Shown here: positions 35,095 through 46,087 of the stretch, one piece after another
How positions within the stretch are numbered: the first letter of the stretch is position 1
Layout: every line of letters begins with the position of its first letter
Assembly: GCA_032988165.1 (NCBI GenBank)
Contig: JANTQF010000202.1
Span: forward strand, 1-63,698
Direction of reading: 5' to 3'
DNA: 63,698 nt
DNA from: Emmonsiellopsis sp. PD_33
Taxonomy: Eukaryota; Ascomycota; Eurotiomycetes; Onygenales; Ajellomycetaceae
Position numbers and translations under genes: made by a program
The notes under the pieces: model-generated
What the model was told of the DNA's origin: nothing
Seen by the model: only the letters and a program-made list of their open reading frames with translations
Databases searched by the model: none

Positions 35095-36596
35095 ATGACG
35101 TTCATACCGTTCCTTCTCTTGCCTTTGGGCGCGTTGGCTGCGCCAAAATTGGGTGACGGTATCTTCGGCGGTTCGGGAGGTTTGAGCGGTATAGGCGGCC
35201 TCTTTGGGGAGCCAATGCAGCCAGAGAGCGTTACTGATCTGGAAGCCGAAATTCGCCCTGGCGCAAAGAGAACTCTCATCCGTTGGGGTCCATATAATAT
35301 GACGGGCTACGAAGTAAGTTTGGTTGTATATTTTTCAAGTCCACCCGCTAACTAAATATTAGGAGGAAAAACCAAGCGGCACCCTCCCTAGCATGGATCC
35401 CAATGGCCAAGGCTACCTTTCAACCTGGAAAGAAGGCATCTGCCACGACTGCACCGTTCTTGGTGGTGTGATCGGGCTCCAGCTCGAGAACGGTACAAAT
35501 GCGCTGGATAGCGGTGTCTACATCCATCACATTTTGAGCTTCGACAAAACCAAGAAAACCGAAAACTTTGTCTCCCGATGCCCTACTGAGGATGGCCAGC
35601 CGTCCAAAGGCTTAGGTGGTCTTGTTGATAATCTTACCGGACTCATGGGCACAATGTTTGTGGGAGTGGGTGAAGACAACGGCAACGGGATGAAAGTCTA
35701 CAGCAATGAAGCTTCAGGAATCAAAAGTGGTTTTCACATCGGTCCCGATGATGAGTTTGTGGCCAATATTGATATTGTGAACTACAGTCCAACTCCCGTG
35801 GACGTGTATGTTACGCTGGATATCGAGTTCGTTGACGGATTGGAAGGTTCCGATTCTTATGGCACATTGTTGGATGTTGGTGGATGCGACCTGAACGCTA
35901 AAGTGAACACCGATCCAAATGGACCAGTCAATACGACTAGCGAAAAATTCCCAATCCTGACTGATGGTTCTATTGTTTCTGCTAGTATGTCTCATTCTTC
36001 CCACTCCCATGTTTGCCCGCGTTCGCATGCTTGCATTTTTCTTCTTCTACATTTCTCCGCACCCTATTGCTCCTCTAGCCCCCACAGATACCTAGTTTCT
36101 GACAACAATCACAGTTGGCCACCTTCATGCTGGCGGTGAAGCCCTGATTCTCGCTATCAACGACCAAGAGGTCTGCGTCTCCCAGGCTTCGTATGGTACA
36201 AGCTCGTCCGTCATTGATGGCATGTCGCAGTGCCTTGATCCCATCCAAGTCAAAAAAGGCGATTATTTGAGCATGACGGCGATCTACGACTTGAAAGCCC
36301 ATCCAGGGACCGATGGAGGTGAGGGAGGTGAGGGAGGAGAAGGAGGAGAGGGAGGCGAGGGAGGCCACGAGCATGGAGGTGAGGGAGGAGAGGAAGGAGA
36401 GGGAGGAGAGGGAGGAGAGGGAGGAGAGGGAGGCGAGGGAGGCGAGGGAGGCCATGAGCATGGCGAACACAAGAAACGGGCACCCCAGGAGGAAGGCGGC
36501 CACGGTGGCCACGAGGGACACATGGGCGGTGACGCAATGGCCATGTTCGATATCATTTTCGCGAGAGGAGCAACCGCTGGGGCTCCACCTGCATGA
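35095..36596 (+). CDS. secreted SURNod19-like protein with Gly/Glu-rich tandem repeat (440 aa)
   Basis: Three exons: 35095-35313, 35363-35984 and 36115-36596. The N-terminus MTFIPFLLLPLGALAAPKLG is a signal peptide. The next stretch is Gly-rich, then the conserved part: WGPYNMTGYE, CHDCTVLGGVIGLQLENGT, GVYIHHILSFD, MFVGVGEDN, GFHIGPDDEFVANIDIVNY, and after the second intron IGHLHAGGEALILAINDQ, CVSQASYG, CLDPIQVKKGDYLSMTAIYD. Paired His (HH and H.H) and the G.MH/HLH.GG block match what I recall of the SURNod19 family (stress up-regulated Nod 19), which has a fold like copper monooxygenases; copper binding is inference. Between residues about 345 and 395 sits a GEGG repeat with GHEHG units at both sides, followed by KKR. 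Family members usually lack this insertion. Function in fungi is unknown. The acceptor of exon 2 could also be three bases downstream without changing frame. Confidence 0.75.
36316..36457 (+). repeat. purine-rich coding minisatellite (GEGG/GEGGHEHG)
   Basis: Tandem copies of a 9-base unit (ggaggTgag / ggaggagag / ggaggcgag) encode Gly-Glu-Gly repeats, interrupted once by GHEHG and closed by another GHEHG just after. The strand is nearly all purine. Such tracts vary in copy number by slippage; since the units are multiples of three, length changes keep frame. Confidence 0.8.
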
Positions 36597-36988
36597 TTTA
36601 GCTCTCAAGCTCTCAAGGGGGGGTTGTTTTAGTATTCTTGTCTGAAAACTGTATGTATACCCACAGGTTTGAGGATGATAGGTGAAATTGGAATACTTTT
36701 ATTGCCCATCAACCCTGGGCATTTTCCAACTGCCACGAATGAACCGTATTAAGTATAGAGTAGAGGATATGTTATGCAAGAAAGGAAATACTAGGACATG
36801 AAGTCCATCAACGTGAGCTTCCAAAATATAAAAATCGCGAGTTGAGCGTTGAATAGCCGGGGGACGGCAGCTCGGTGAGTATCGATAGTCAAGCCGATGT
36901 AATTGCCATTAACGCTACCAGAGATGGCGCAGAGACGGTGGTGCAGAGCTCGGAACCATGACCCGTCTCCATTCCAGCAAAAACCCAC
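36597..36988. other. short convergent intergenic region
   Basis: 392 bases holding the two 3' UTRs of the secreted protein (plus) and the F-box-like gene (minus). No gene seen. Confidence 0.5.
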
Positions 36989-37786
36989 TCATGGAATCAA
37001 ATGTTCAGTTGCCTGCTGATACATCTTGACTCTCTCCCTGAGATCCTGCGAGGACCAACTTAGCCCAACTATCTCCTGAACCTCTGCCCCCGTTTGCTCC
37101 CTCAAATAAGCTGGCCAATTCTTTGCATAAAAGCCCTCGAGTACCAACTTTTCCAAGCCGCGGATCTTTGCCAACTCACGCACAAATTTCAGGCTGGCCC
37201 CAAGTCCCCTTCCAATGTCAGGTCGGCCTACCTCCCACGGATATTCACCCTTTGTACGCCAGCAGACTTGAAGATAACGGAGTCCAGTCGGTAGCTCGGC
37301 CATTGTATGGATAAGAATGCCCCAGCGCGATGGGCTGAAGCCGGAATCGATTCGAAGGACAATGGACCTTACAAGCTTGACATTGGAAGGGCCTATTTGG
37401 GAAAGGAAGTCCCGCATGGCATGCGCATCAGTGGTCATGAAGACATTTCTTGAGTAGAGTATCCCTATGGCTTCATCGTAGATTCGCCTGCATGTCCGGA
37501 GAATAGTCGGGTTTAGTGACTGCAGCTCGAGCGTTGCGAAATGGGAAGTTCTGAAAACCGGAATCATGATTGGGGCTGGATCTATATCCGCCGACTCTGG
37601 AGTTTGCCCTGGGCGAGCTCTCCTGACAAGGAGTTTATCATAAATCTGAAGTCGTATTTCGGCTGGCAAATCAAAAAAGCGAAAGATGCGTTCTTTGGCG
37701 TCGTCGTCGTCGTCGTGTTCGAGATCAGGTGTTGGTGCCCGGGTTGGGATCCGGCTATCTGGAAATAGGGAAGTAAAAAAATCCAT
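36989..37786 (-). CDS. F-box-like (DUF7730-type) protein, 265 aa
   Basis: Single exon, ATG at 37786. After a short polar start with an Asp run (EHDDDDDAKE), residues about 33-52 read RIFRFFDLPAEIRLQIYDKL, the typical fungal F-box-like opening (LP.EIR..IY), followed by LNPTILRTCRRIYDEAIGILYSRNVF, the signature of the large fungal family in which the helix pair is followed by an Y-S-x-N strand. This family is often annotated as F-box-like or DUF7730; whether it joins an SCF ubiquitin ligase is not known. A remaining alpha/beta part ends with an ...SWSSQDLRERVKMYQQAT helix. A 17-bp perfect hairpin lies about 115-165 bases upstream. Confidence 0.75.
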   Translation of the reverse strand: MDFFTSLFPDSRIPTRAPTPDLEHDDDDDAKERIFRFFDLPAEIRLQIYDKLLVRRARPGQTPESADIDPAPIMIPVFRTSHFATLELQSLNPTILRTCRRIYDEAIGILYSRNVFMTTDAHAMRDFLSQIGPSNVKLVRSIVLRIDSGFSPSRWGILIHTMAELPTGLRYLQVCWRTKGEYPWEVGRPDIGRGLGASLKFVRELAKIRGLEKLVLEGFYAKNWPAYLREQTGAEVQEIVGLSWSSQDLRERVKMYQQATEHLIP

Positions 37787-38675
37787 TGTTAATCAAAATG
37801 AATCTAGCAAACATGCGTCGGCGGGAGGTGGATGTCTTGGGACGTGGTTGACCACGGAGCATCCGTGGTTTAAATATCCGAATCACGACAGCAGGCAACC
37901 AGTTAAAGTTATTTAGCCAGGGCCAGCCAGCTAAGCTAAATAACTTTAACTGCCTGGCCAAATAACTAGCCAGCTAGCTATCCAGCTTCTTTAAAGGATT
38001 CGTGTCTCGGCCCCCCTTTGTGTGAGATTCCGCGCTATATCCGCGATATCAACGGCCCAGGCTCAACGCCATCACTGAATTGATCCACCACGCTCAACTT
38101 CCATGGTTACATTCATTTGATCCTTTCAGCGTTTTCTTATCTTTTGGAAATCAGATAGTTTTTTCCCTATGTAATTATGTGGCCTTTTCTATTTTCATTA
38201 TCTCAGACTATCAAAGATCTGAACTATATAAATAGCAGTGAAGACCCTACATAGTTCAATTAATCAATCATAACTAGGTACGTCAATTCCGTTTATACAT
38301 TGGCTAGCTCCAAGTATGAGACGTCGAAGTATGAACCATCAACTTGAAGTGTTTATATGTTGGTAGGAACAGCCAGGCCAAGCATCCCTTCGCTGCTGCA
38401 TTATTTTTACGGAGATGAAATGAGTCCAAAGCTCTTCCCTTTTGCCTGCTGGCAGCTGCCAACGATGGGACACAATGTTGTTTGTTTTCTCTTCTGTCTT
38501 GATCATTTCACCCGGACACGCCGCCTCGATTCAAGGCTAATACCCAGGATTTCTCCCTCTCTGTGGTGCCATCGTCTGGCTGCTGCTCCAGATTCGTTTA
38601 TTTAGCCGCAAATATAATTGACTCAAGTGTTAATCTTCGTCTTGGAATCCTCTCATCACAAGGTTGAAGTTCACC
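37787..38675. promoter_or_regulatory. divergent intergenic region, F-box-like gene / FAD oxidase
   Basis: Contains the promoters of both flanking genes. A TATA-like tttaaatat lies near 37869 for the minus-strand gene, and ctatataaatag near 38223 for the plus-strand gene, which then has a leader of several hundred bases with several ATGs, or an unseen 5' intron. No further gene. Confidence 0.4.
37900..37952. repeat. perfect 17-bp inverted repeat (hairpin) upstream of the F-box-like gene
   Basis: cagttaaagttatttag (37900-37916) is followed after 19 bases by its exact reverse complement (37936-37952). Related, shorter ccaaataactagccagctagct pieces follow to about 37975. It lies in the divergent promoter region. 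It could be a small MITE remnant, a protein-binding palindrome or a transcribed hairpin. Confidence 0.75.
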
Positions 38676-40777
38676 ATGGAGTCGGATTCTTCTCCTCCGC
38701 TTGGGCTTTCTCCTCCGCCTGATATTTCTCCTCCACCCGAGTTTACTCCTCTGCATGAGTCTTTTATTCCGGAGGCTAAGGCTTTTCCTCCGATTGAGTA
38801 TGCTCTTTCGGTCAAGTCTTCTGCTTCTGCTGAGCTGTTTTCGGATCAGCTATCCGACTTGAACCTCGAATTATTCTCCAAAGGATTAACTTGGATTGTT
38901 GACACACTCACTGGCCCTACACGTACCAGCTCCACTCGCCTGGCTATTATCAAAAATGAAGACGAGCTAGACGCACTCTCCGGCGGAGGAGACGAGGATT
39001 CTCCCGAGCTGCGTGCCATGGCCGCATGCCGGGCATACAAAATCCTATATGGGAAGAATGCCATTACCCCTGATCACCCTTCCTATAAAGAGGCAATGCA
39101 GACAAACTGGTTAGTTGAAGCATCTTTTCCCACCCATCCCGGCTTTAAAATGCAAGCTAAAGCATCATCAGGTCAAAGACATGTTGGTTACCCACTTCCT
39201 GTTACCTCAGACCTCATGGTACCCTTGACGTGGCCATCGCCATTAAAATCATTACTCAATTCCAGTCAAGATTCGGCATTCGAGGTGGCGGCCACAATGT
39301 AAACCCTGGATTTGGCAGCCTATGCGGATCGGGCATATTGATAGACCTGCGAGAAATGGACTTTGTCGACATCTCCCACTACCGCAACACTGTTTCCGTA
39401 GGGCCAGGAGCGACATGGGGGAAAGTGTATGACACACTGGAGAAATACGACCTTACTGTTGCCGGAGGTCGAGTGGGAAGCGTAGGGGTTGCTGGGCTTA
39501 TTCTTGGTGGTCAGTATTCATTGGCTTTACTGTAGAACCATATGGACGTTGGAACCCTAATAATTCATAGGTGGAATGTCGCACTTCTCCAATCACTGGG
39601 GACTCGCTTGCGACAACGTCAAGAATTTTGAGGTGAGCATCTCTCTTTCTGGGAATGTTTCGATCACTGTCTTAATTGAACATAGGTTGCCCTGGCGGAT
39701 ACCTCCGTCGTCCAAGCCAATGAGACCCAAAATCCCGACCTGTTCAAAGCATTGAAGGGCGGAGGAGCCAATTTTGGTAATTATTGGTGGCTTGTCTCCA
39801 TACCAGTCGTCAGGTATAGCTGACTTCACCTCTTCGTGGAACAGGCATAATAACCAAGATCGACCTGTACACATCGCCCGAGTTCAAAATCTGGTATACA
39901 GAGAATATCTACAGCCCCGATGACGCTGAAAAGGTTATAAAAGCTTGCGTAGAAGTCCAAAAGGCGATGGAGTTCGACGATCGTATTGGATACAACTTGT
40001 TTCTCTCAGCTGACGCCGTCGCCGTCAGTTTGGTATACAGAGGATGGACAAATCCCCCTCCCATATTCAAAGTTTTTGACGATATAACCCCAGTGAAGAC
40101 TCCGGTGCCTCCAAAGAATATGACCCAAGCTTCCTTGGCCCGGGCTCTCGATCACGGGGGTAACATAAGGTGAGTTAGAAGTCATCCAGACCAGTATCCG
40201 TGGCTGACTCTGCGACGCAGCTGCGAAACTGGAGCTTTAACCATTAAGGTAGACGCCGACTTTTACATGGAGATTTATCGATTGCTTCAGGAAGTCGATC
40301 GTAGAACTAACGGAGAGCACACTTTCATTTGCGCAATCCAACCAATCGGATCAGCAGTAGCCCACAAGGGAAAAGAGCGCGGCGGAAATTCGTTAAACAT
40401 CCCCGAAGAGAATCAGTCCTGTAAGTGTATCCCGAGTGACCTGTATCTCCCTTAAAACATGGCAGCTTCAGCTTATGTTGGTCTCTCAAATAGGGCTCGG
40501 GATTAGAGCGGAGTGGAGCGACGAGTCGGACAGGGGGCCCGAGCAGGCAAAGATCTGTGACTTTATAGAGTCCGTCGAATCCAAAGCAAAAGAACGCGGG
40601 GTTTTTCTAGGTTTCCAATTCATGAACGATGCTTCTCACCGACAATCGCCATTGGAGGGCTATGGGGCAGAGAGCCTGTCTGCTCTTCGCCAAGCTAGCA
40701 TCAAATTCGATCCGACAGGGCTATTCCAGCGTCTGCAAAATTCCGGGTTCCTTCTGAGCAAGACCAATGAAGAATAA
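38676..40777 (+). CDS. FAD-linked oxidase of the berberine-bridge-enzyme (BBE) type, 577 aa
   Basis: Seven exons: 38676-39109, 39172-39509, 39571-39632, 39686-39776, 39845-40169, 40221-40420 and 40494-40777; all junctions keep frame. The first ATG is 38676; a TTG 12 bases before is not a start. Domains: Pro-rich N-terminus without signal peptide (PPLGLSPPPDISPPPEF), FAD-binding PCMH domain (from about SCYLRPHGTLDVAIAIKI) with FGIRGGGHN, whose His is the usual covalent FAD site, GAGLI-like GVAGLILGGGMSHFSNHWG and LACDNVKNFEVALAD, and C-terminal BBE domain with RAEWSDES replacing the usual W block. At the position where bicovalent enzymes have a Cys (G.CP.VG) this protein reads AGGRVGSVGVAG, so it is probably monocovalent. 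Such enzymes oxidise alcohols, sugars or alkaloid-like substrates; substrate unknown. Family members often are secreted, this one seems not. Confidence 0.85.
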
Positions 40778-41363
40778 AAGGCACCCCATACATGGTGGTG
40801 CAACCTAGCGCCAACCATATCCAGGCCGGCAGTTGTCAGAGCTCGTCGTCGGAGCTCGTCGTCAGAGGATGTATCACTATCCAACATGGGTATAGGATTG
40901 TGCAGCGATTCGGAGATGGGCGACAGGGACCACAAACATGGATTAAAACTGTTAGAAATCAATACATTAGTCAAAATAAAATCGGGAATGGCAATGCCAA
41001 CTGTGTGCATAGTATCTTGATTCTAGCCTTGTAGTGAAATCTCGATGAAGCAGAGCAGAGTTCGGCTATCACCAAAATACGCGGCTGCTGACTCATCCAG
41101 CTGGACATTTGCCGCGCAGCCTCGGCATCTCCGCCCGTAGCAGGCCAACTTGCGCCTGCGATCAGCCGAGATTGGAGGGACAGCTCGGGGATCGTTGGAG
41201 GAGAGTTCAAAGACGGTACCATCTCTTGTATATATACAATAGTGTCGGAATTCACCCCTCTTCATTTAATCCTTTATTAAACGAATCTAGGCAATTTCCA
41301 ACCGGCCCTTCAAACTGTCCAAGCCGAACCATTCCAAGCTATTTGCCAGGCCCCCCAGCCAAG
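40778..41363. other. intergenic with TATA element before the quinone oxidoreductase gene
   Basis: No gene. ttgtatatatacaa (41226-41239), a palindrome with TATA core, lies about 130 bases before the ATG at 41364 and is the probable TATA box. Confidence 0.45.
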
Positions 41364-42460
41364 ATGCGTGCAATTCAAGTCAGAGAATATGTGAAAGTAG
41401 GCTCAAATTACTCCACCACATTTTCCGTAACTTGTCATTAACTTAAGACGACATCTAGGGCCCTCTGGACCTCACCGTCACCACCCTCCCCACCCCCGCC
41501 CCCTCTCCAGACAAATACCTCATTAAAATCCACTCAGCGGGAACAAACTTCTTCGACCTCCTCCAGATCCAAGGAAAATACCAACACCAGCCACCCCTCC
41601 CATGGATCTCCGGCATGGAATTCGGAGGCACCATCCTCAGCACCCCCACCGCCCCAACCTCCCCGCCAAAGTTCAAAGTCGGCGATCGAGTCTTTGGAGC
41701 TACACAGGGCGCCTACTCTACGCATATCCTGGCGCTAGAATCCGCCCTATTTCCTGTTCCGGAGGGATGGAGCTTTGAGGATGCCGCTGGCCTCTTCGTC
41801 ACGGCGCCCACGTCGTACGGCGCGCTGGTGACGAGGGCCAACGTGCAGAGTGGAGAGTGGGTGCTGGTGCACGCTGCGGCGGGCGGGGTTGGACTGGCTG
41901 CTGTGCAGATCGCCAAGGCTAAGGGGGCCACGGTGATTGCCACGGCGGGCTCCGAGAGGAAGAGGCAGATTGCTAAGGCGTTTGGGGCTGATTATACCAT
42001 TGACTATAAGGATGCCAAGTGGCCCGATGCCGTTAAGAAGCTGTGCGCGGAGAAGCGGACGGGTAATGGTAAGGCTGGCGTCGATATTGTCTATGACCCC
42101 GTCGGCATGATTGATCAGAGTCTCAAGTGCGTAGCGTGGAATGCGCGGTTGTTGGTGATTGGGTTTGCGGCGGGGAAGATTGAGAAGGTTGCGTTGAATA
42201 GGGTGTTGTTGAAGAATGTTAGTATTGTGGGATTGCATTGGGGGCAGTATGCGAATTTTGAGAAGTCGACTGTGGGCGTCGTGTGGGCGGGGATCTTTGA
42301 GTTGATTCGCCAGGGCAAGTTTAAGGGGACGAGTTTTACGGATCAGAGCTTCGTCGGGTTGGAGAGTGTGCCTAAGGCGTTGCAGGCGTTGGGGGGTAGG
42401 GCGACGTGGGGGAAGGTTGTGGTTAAGATTCCGGACGAGGAGAAAGGGAGTAAGTTGTGA
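41364..42460 (+). CDS. zinc-independent quinone oxidoreductase / MDR-family NADPH-dependent reductase, 344 aa
   Basis: Two exons: a 33-base first exon 41364-41396 (MRAIQVREYVK) and 41459-42460. The protein belongs to the medium-chain dehydrogenase/reductase superfamily, quinone oxidoreductase branch: an N-terminal GroES-like part (KYLIKIHSAGTNFFDLLQIQGKY, PWISGMEFGGTI, VGDRVFG), then the Rossmann part with AAAGGVGLAAVQIAKAKGA for NADP(H) and DYTIDYKD, and DPVGMIDQSLKCVAW. The catalytic zinc ligands of alcohol dehydrogenases are missing, as expected for this branch. It reduces quinones or alpha,beta-unsaturated carbonyls with NADPH; the exact substrate is not visible. GC content is clearly higher than in the surrounding accessory sequence. 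It lies 1 kb before the transposon. Confidence 0.9.
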
Positions 42461-43432
42461 TTTTGGACATGGGGGCTCTGAACGGACTTTATGGTTTGAG
42501 GTATGATTGTTTGGATGTAACGGGTACATGGGTTTATACTGGATAGATTTAGGGTTTTATTGCTTCTCAATATGGCTGAATTGGACATGATATTGAAATT
42601 ATATTTTGTGTTATATTGCATTGCATTGACATTGAATATAGTTCATGAAGGAAATGTAGAGACGCAAGGAGTCATGCTCGTCTGTGGAACCACCTTTCCA
42701 TCCTCCGAAGAGGACAGAAGGCTCAGAAAACATGAACTATGAAGGTCCTTTAAAAAGGTAATTTGCTCTCGCAATCCAAGCACCATAATACACAAAAAAC
42801 ACAACCGGCAAGAGATGTAACTCTCTCTTCGATCATGCCGTGCAATATAAATGCTTCGAGTCAAAAATTCAGCCCCAACCAACATGCACACAAGACGTGT
42901 AGGATATGTCAGTCGTCCTTCAGGAGAAGTTGAAGGGTTCGTGGACCTTTGGAAAAAAGGAGGAACAGCTGGATTTGAGAAAATTGCCAATTGAGTTTTG
43001 AGAGGAGGGCTAGGGAAGTTGAAGCCTATGAACGAGGCTCATTCATCTAGAGCCCACCTCTTCCCGTGCAGCCCCGAGGTCGAGTCCTTGAAATACAGGG
43101 CGCGAAAATGTGAAACCGTCTGGACTTGGTTGGGAAATAACCCGAGCGGCATCTCAAGAGAGAAGGCGGACATTGAACCAATTCAACCCATTGACTAACA
43201 AAGTTTGACGGTAGAATAGCGCTCCATCGTTTCTTGGAGCCCATATATTTCCGCCGAGGCTGTCGAGGGCGACGCCTTGCTCAGCCGTAGGCGGAGCATG
43301 TCGAATAGGTCTTCATTGCGGGAATATTTGACATTGTTGTGTTGAAAGGAGTAAAAGATAGCCTTGTGTCATAGCGAATAATGATATGGTCGGCTCTTCC
43401 TGCAGCCCTTTTCCCCGCGTGTTGTGCTAGAC
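42461..43432. other. intergenic between quinone oxidoreductase gene and MULE
   Basis: Mostly 3' UTR and unique sequence; no supported gene on either strand. A frame on the minus strand (42990-42643) lacks any family feature. Confidence 0.5.
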
Positions 43433-43441
43433 GTGGTCTTG
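43433..43441 (+). repeat. 9-bp target-site duplication, left copy
   Basis: gtggtcttg precedes the left terminal inverted repeat and is repeated exactly at 46288-46296 after the right one. Confidence 0.9.
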
Positions 43442-43590
43442 GGGTTTGGCTAAATTGACCCCCCCTTTTTCTATTTTGACCCCCTTTTTTCGTGCTAGTC
43501 CTAATCAGGAAAAATAAGCAGTCTATTTCAACCCCCCCAGCTGAGACACTAAGCCTAATCAGGAAATATATGGTCTATTTACACCCCCCA
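43442..43590 (+). repeat. left terminal inverted repeat of the MULE
   Basis: About 149 bp, matching the reverse complement of 46139-46287 with scattered mismatches. It contains internal repeats: two copies of a motif of the form cctaatcagga..., A/T-rich spacer, gtctattt..acccccc (43500-43539 and 43554-43589), and two ttgaccccc-tttttt units at the outer end. Subterminal repeats of this sort usually bind transposase. Confidence 0.88.
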
Positions 43591-44389
43591 CCACAGGGAG
43601 GAGAGGGAGATTTTCAAAGCATATTGCAGGCATCTTCCTTAATTAATCTCACAGTAGATAAGAAATGATAGGAATAGTGCTATTAACAGCTAAAAAATAG
43701 AGGTAGATAATCATAAGATATCAAATATAAGGAAAATATTGAAAAATAAAGGAAATCTATGAAATCTACCCAGAAATCTCTTAGTTCTGCACATTTTCCA
43801 TATTTATATTAAAAATGCTCTGTATGCTCTCAAATTGAACATTCAATTTATTATTTTTAATTGTAGTAGGCACTTTACCCCTCTTATTTCTACCCCTGCC
43901 TCTACCCCCTCATCTTCATTCCCATGGGTGCCTATAGAGATATCCTTTTACTCAGAGTGCCTCTGTCTATTTCACTGCCTGATCTGCTGCTCATTAATCT
44001 CTCTCCAATATTATATCAATCTATTTAAATTGCAAGAGGATTTGCCTGCTCACTGCAACCAGAGCTATTCAATTATATGAATGTGGCACTATCTACTTCA
44101 GTTCATCAACTACTAGATAGTAATTAATTAGCTCTGAATCTAATGCATTAAGTATTCAGTATAGATTGAAGTCTTCTACCCTCAAATACATCTCATTAAT
44201 AAGGTATTATTGAATAATATAAGCATAGAGGAGTCTCATAAAGGTTTAAATGTAGTCTATATAGAGAAAAAGGTAAGTATCTGCATTTAAATTGAACTAC
44301 TTTATAATATTCAGAATTTTATTAAAGGTATAAGGTAATATAACAGTTATGTAGTCTTTAAATAGTGCCTTTATATACCTATAATTATA

Positions 44390-46087
44390 ATTAATTTTTT
44401 TACTGGTAATCTCACTAAGGATCTCTAAATTCCATACATTAAAATAAAGATATAGACTAAGAATCATATCATCAAAATAAAATGTACTATTATAAGATAG
44501 AATTTCCTTTATTACTTTATAATACCTCTCTACTTATAATATTACAAGATTTCTGTAGTGAACTATTTAATTCATCTAGGCTGTTATAATCTTTTCCTTA
44601 TAAGAGATCCACTGATTTGCCAAATAGTTGATAAAGATAGAATAAAGCATCTGATATTTATAGTAAAAAGCCTTCTAGATAATAGTATATTCCTCCTCAG
44701 TGATTGCATAGAGAAATGTTGAGATATCTACTTTAATAGAGATATAAGTTAAGTTAATATGAATAATAATTACTATATCAGGAAGGTCTTGATGTAGAGC
44801 TTCATCATATAGGTGTTTTTTAATGAATGTCTGAATATTGCACTTAATATACTAGATATAGAGTAGATATTTTATATGTAGTAAAGTATGAAAAAATGCT
44901 GAGATAAATGAGAAATCTGCATCACTAATAACTATAATAAGATGAGAAATTTAGCATGTTATATGATATATTCATAGCAGATGATTTAGTAACTATATAT
45001 AAAAATTTATCATCTCCCACATGAATATGCTATTTATATAGAATGTGTGATTTATAGACATACAACTAATAATATTAATCATTAAGAGGTTGAAGTGGTT
45101 AATCTTATATGTAGCATCTATAAGAATAACCTCAGGGAAATTGTATAGAAAGATAAGAAAAACTTTATGAAAAAAAGTTATTTAAGTAATCTGATTATCA
45201 GTATCTCTAACATTAAAAATAATGAAATCCTCTGCAAAATCTATGAGAGTTACTTGTATCTAAAGATGCTCAGCCAGGTATTATTATTATATAATCTGCC
45301 ACTAATTATGTATATTCTTCATAGTAATTGTAAGATTCTCATTCCTTCCCCTACTAAATTCATGCTATACCAGTGTCATCATTTAATAGACTATCAAACT
45401 GCCTATTAAATATTAATTTATTACTAGTAATGCCTGCTTGATATTTTGATATCTATATAGGGATAGTATGATCTCATTTACTAGGCTATAATTATAAGAT
45501 AGATTTAATACTATTAATATTTAATCTTCATCAAACTGATTAAATGCCTCATCATCACTGTGATTATAGAGCTATAGGGTAAATAGGCAGTCTATCTTAT
45601 ATATTAATATATGAGATCTCTTAATCATATAGTCATTAATTCTCATATATTTTGATTTATAAGTGCTACTTCTATCATACTGTAGATAAATTCACTGTAT
45701 AGTCTCTTAAATCTAGTCATAGAAGTGCTTATTATAGCATCAAATGATAATAGAATAATCATAAGAGTAAGCTCAGTTATTAATATATTATTTAGCATTT
45801 AAATAGAAAGGAAATACTCCTTCTGAAGGAGGAAGGAGGAGTGCAGGCACTATAAAGAGACATTCATCTATAGAAGAAATAGGGGAGAAATTAATCTCAA
45901 CAACTTCTTCCTCAATATACTCTATAATAGTGAAAGTAATGATAGGAATTTCATTGATTTCACCATCAGAATCACCTAAATTGCTAGGGGCACTGAAGAA
46001 TTCAATATCACTGCTTTCATCCATGATAAATATAATGTGAAATAATGTATAGTGATAGTTCAATTCATAAAGAGTAGAGGACAACAT
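44390..46087 (-). pseudogene. RIP-degraded MULE transposase
   Basis: Reading the minus strand, an intact 99-codon piece starts at 46087 (second ATG 46024, MDESSDIEFFSAPSNL) and ends after LPPSEGVFPF, a motif at the start of the DNA-binding part of fungal MULE transposases. Further on, at about 45140-45070, the frame reads PEVILIDATYKINHFNLL, the first catalytic-domain motif (D of the DDE triad in a D-x-T-Y-K context). Near 44900 comes a DADFS motif for the second D, and at about 44860-44820 YLLYI-stop-YIKCNIQTF matches the (L)CxWHxxKN motif with Trp turned into TAG at 44853-44851. Dozens of TAG/TAA stops interrupt the frame. No functional protein is possible from this copy. Confidence 0.75.

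Noticed and set aside
36250..36608. Pro/Leu/Ser-rich minus-strand frames
   Set aside because: Complement of the purine minisatellite of the secreted protein.
38676..42460. Secondary-metabolite gene cluster (FAD oxidase, reductase, monooxygenase relic)
   Set aside because: No polyketide synthase, NRPS, terpene cyclase, transporter or cluster regulator in the window; the genes are spaced irregularly.
41747..42529. 260-codon minus-strand frame
   Set aside because: Antisense to the quinone oxidoreductase; the Arg/Pro/His-rich composition is that of a shadow frame.
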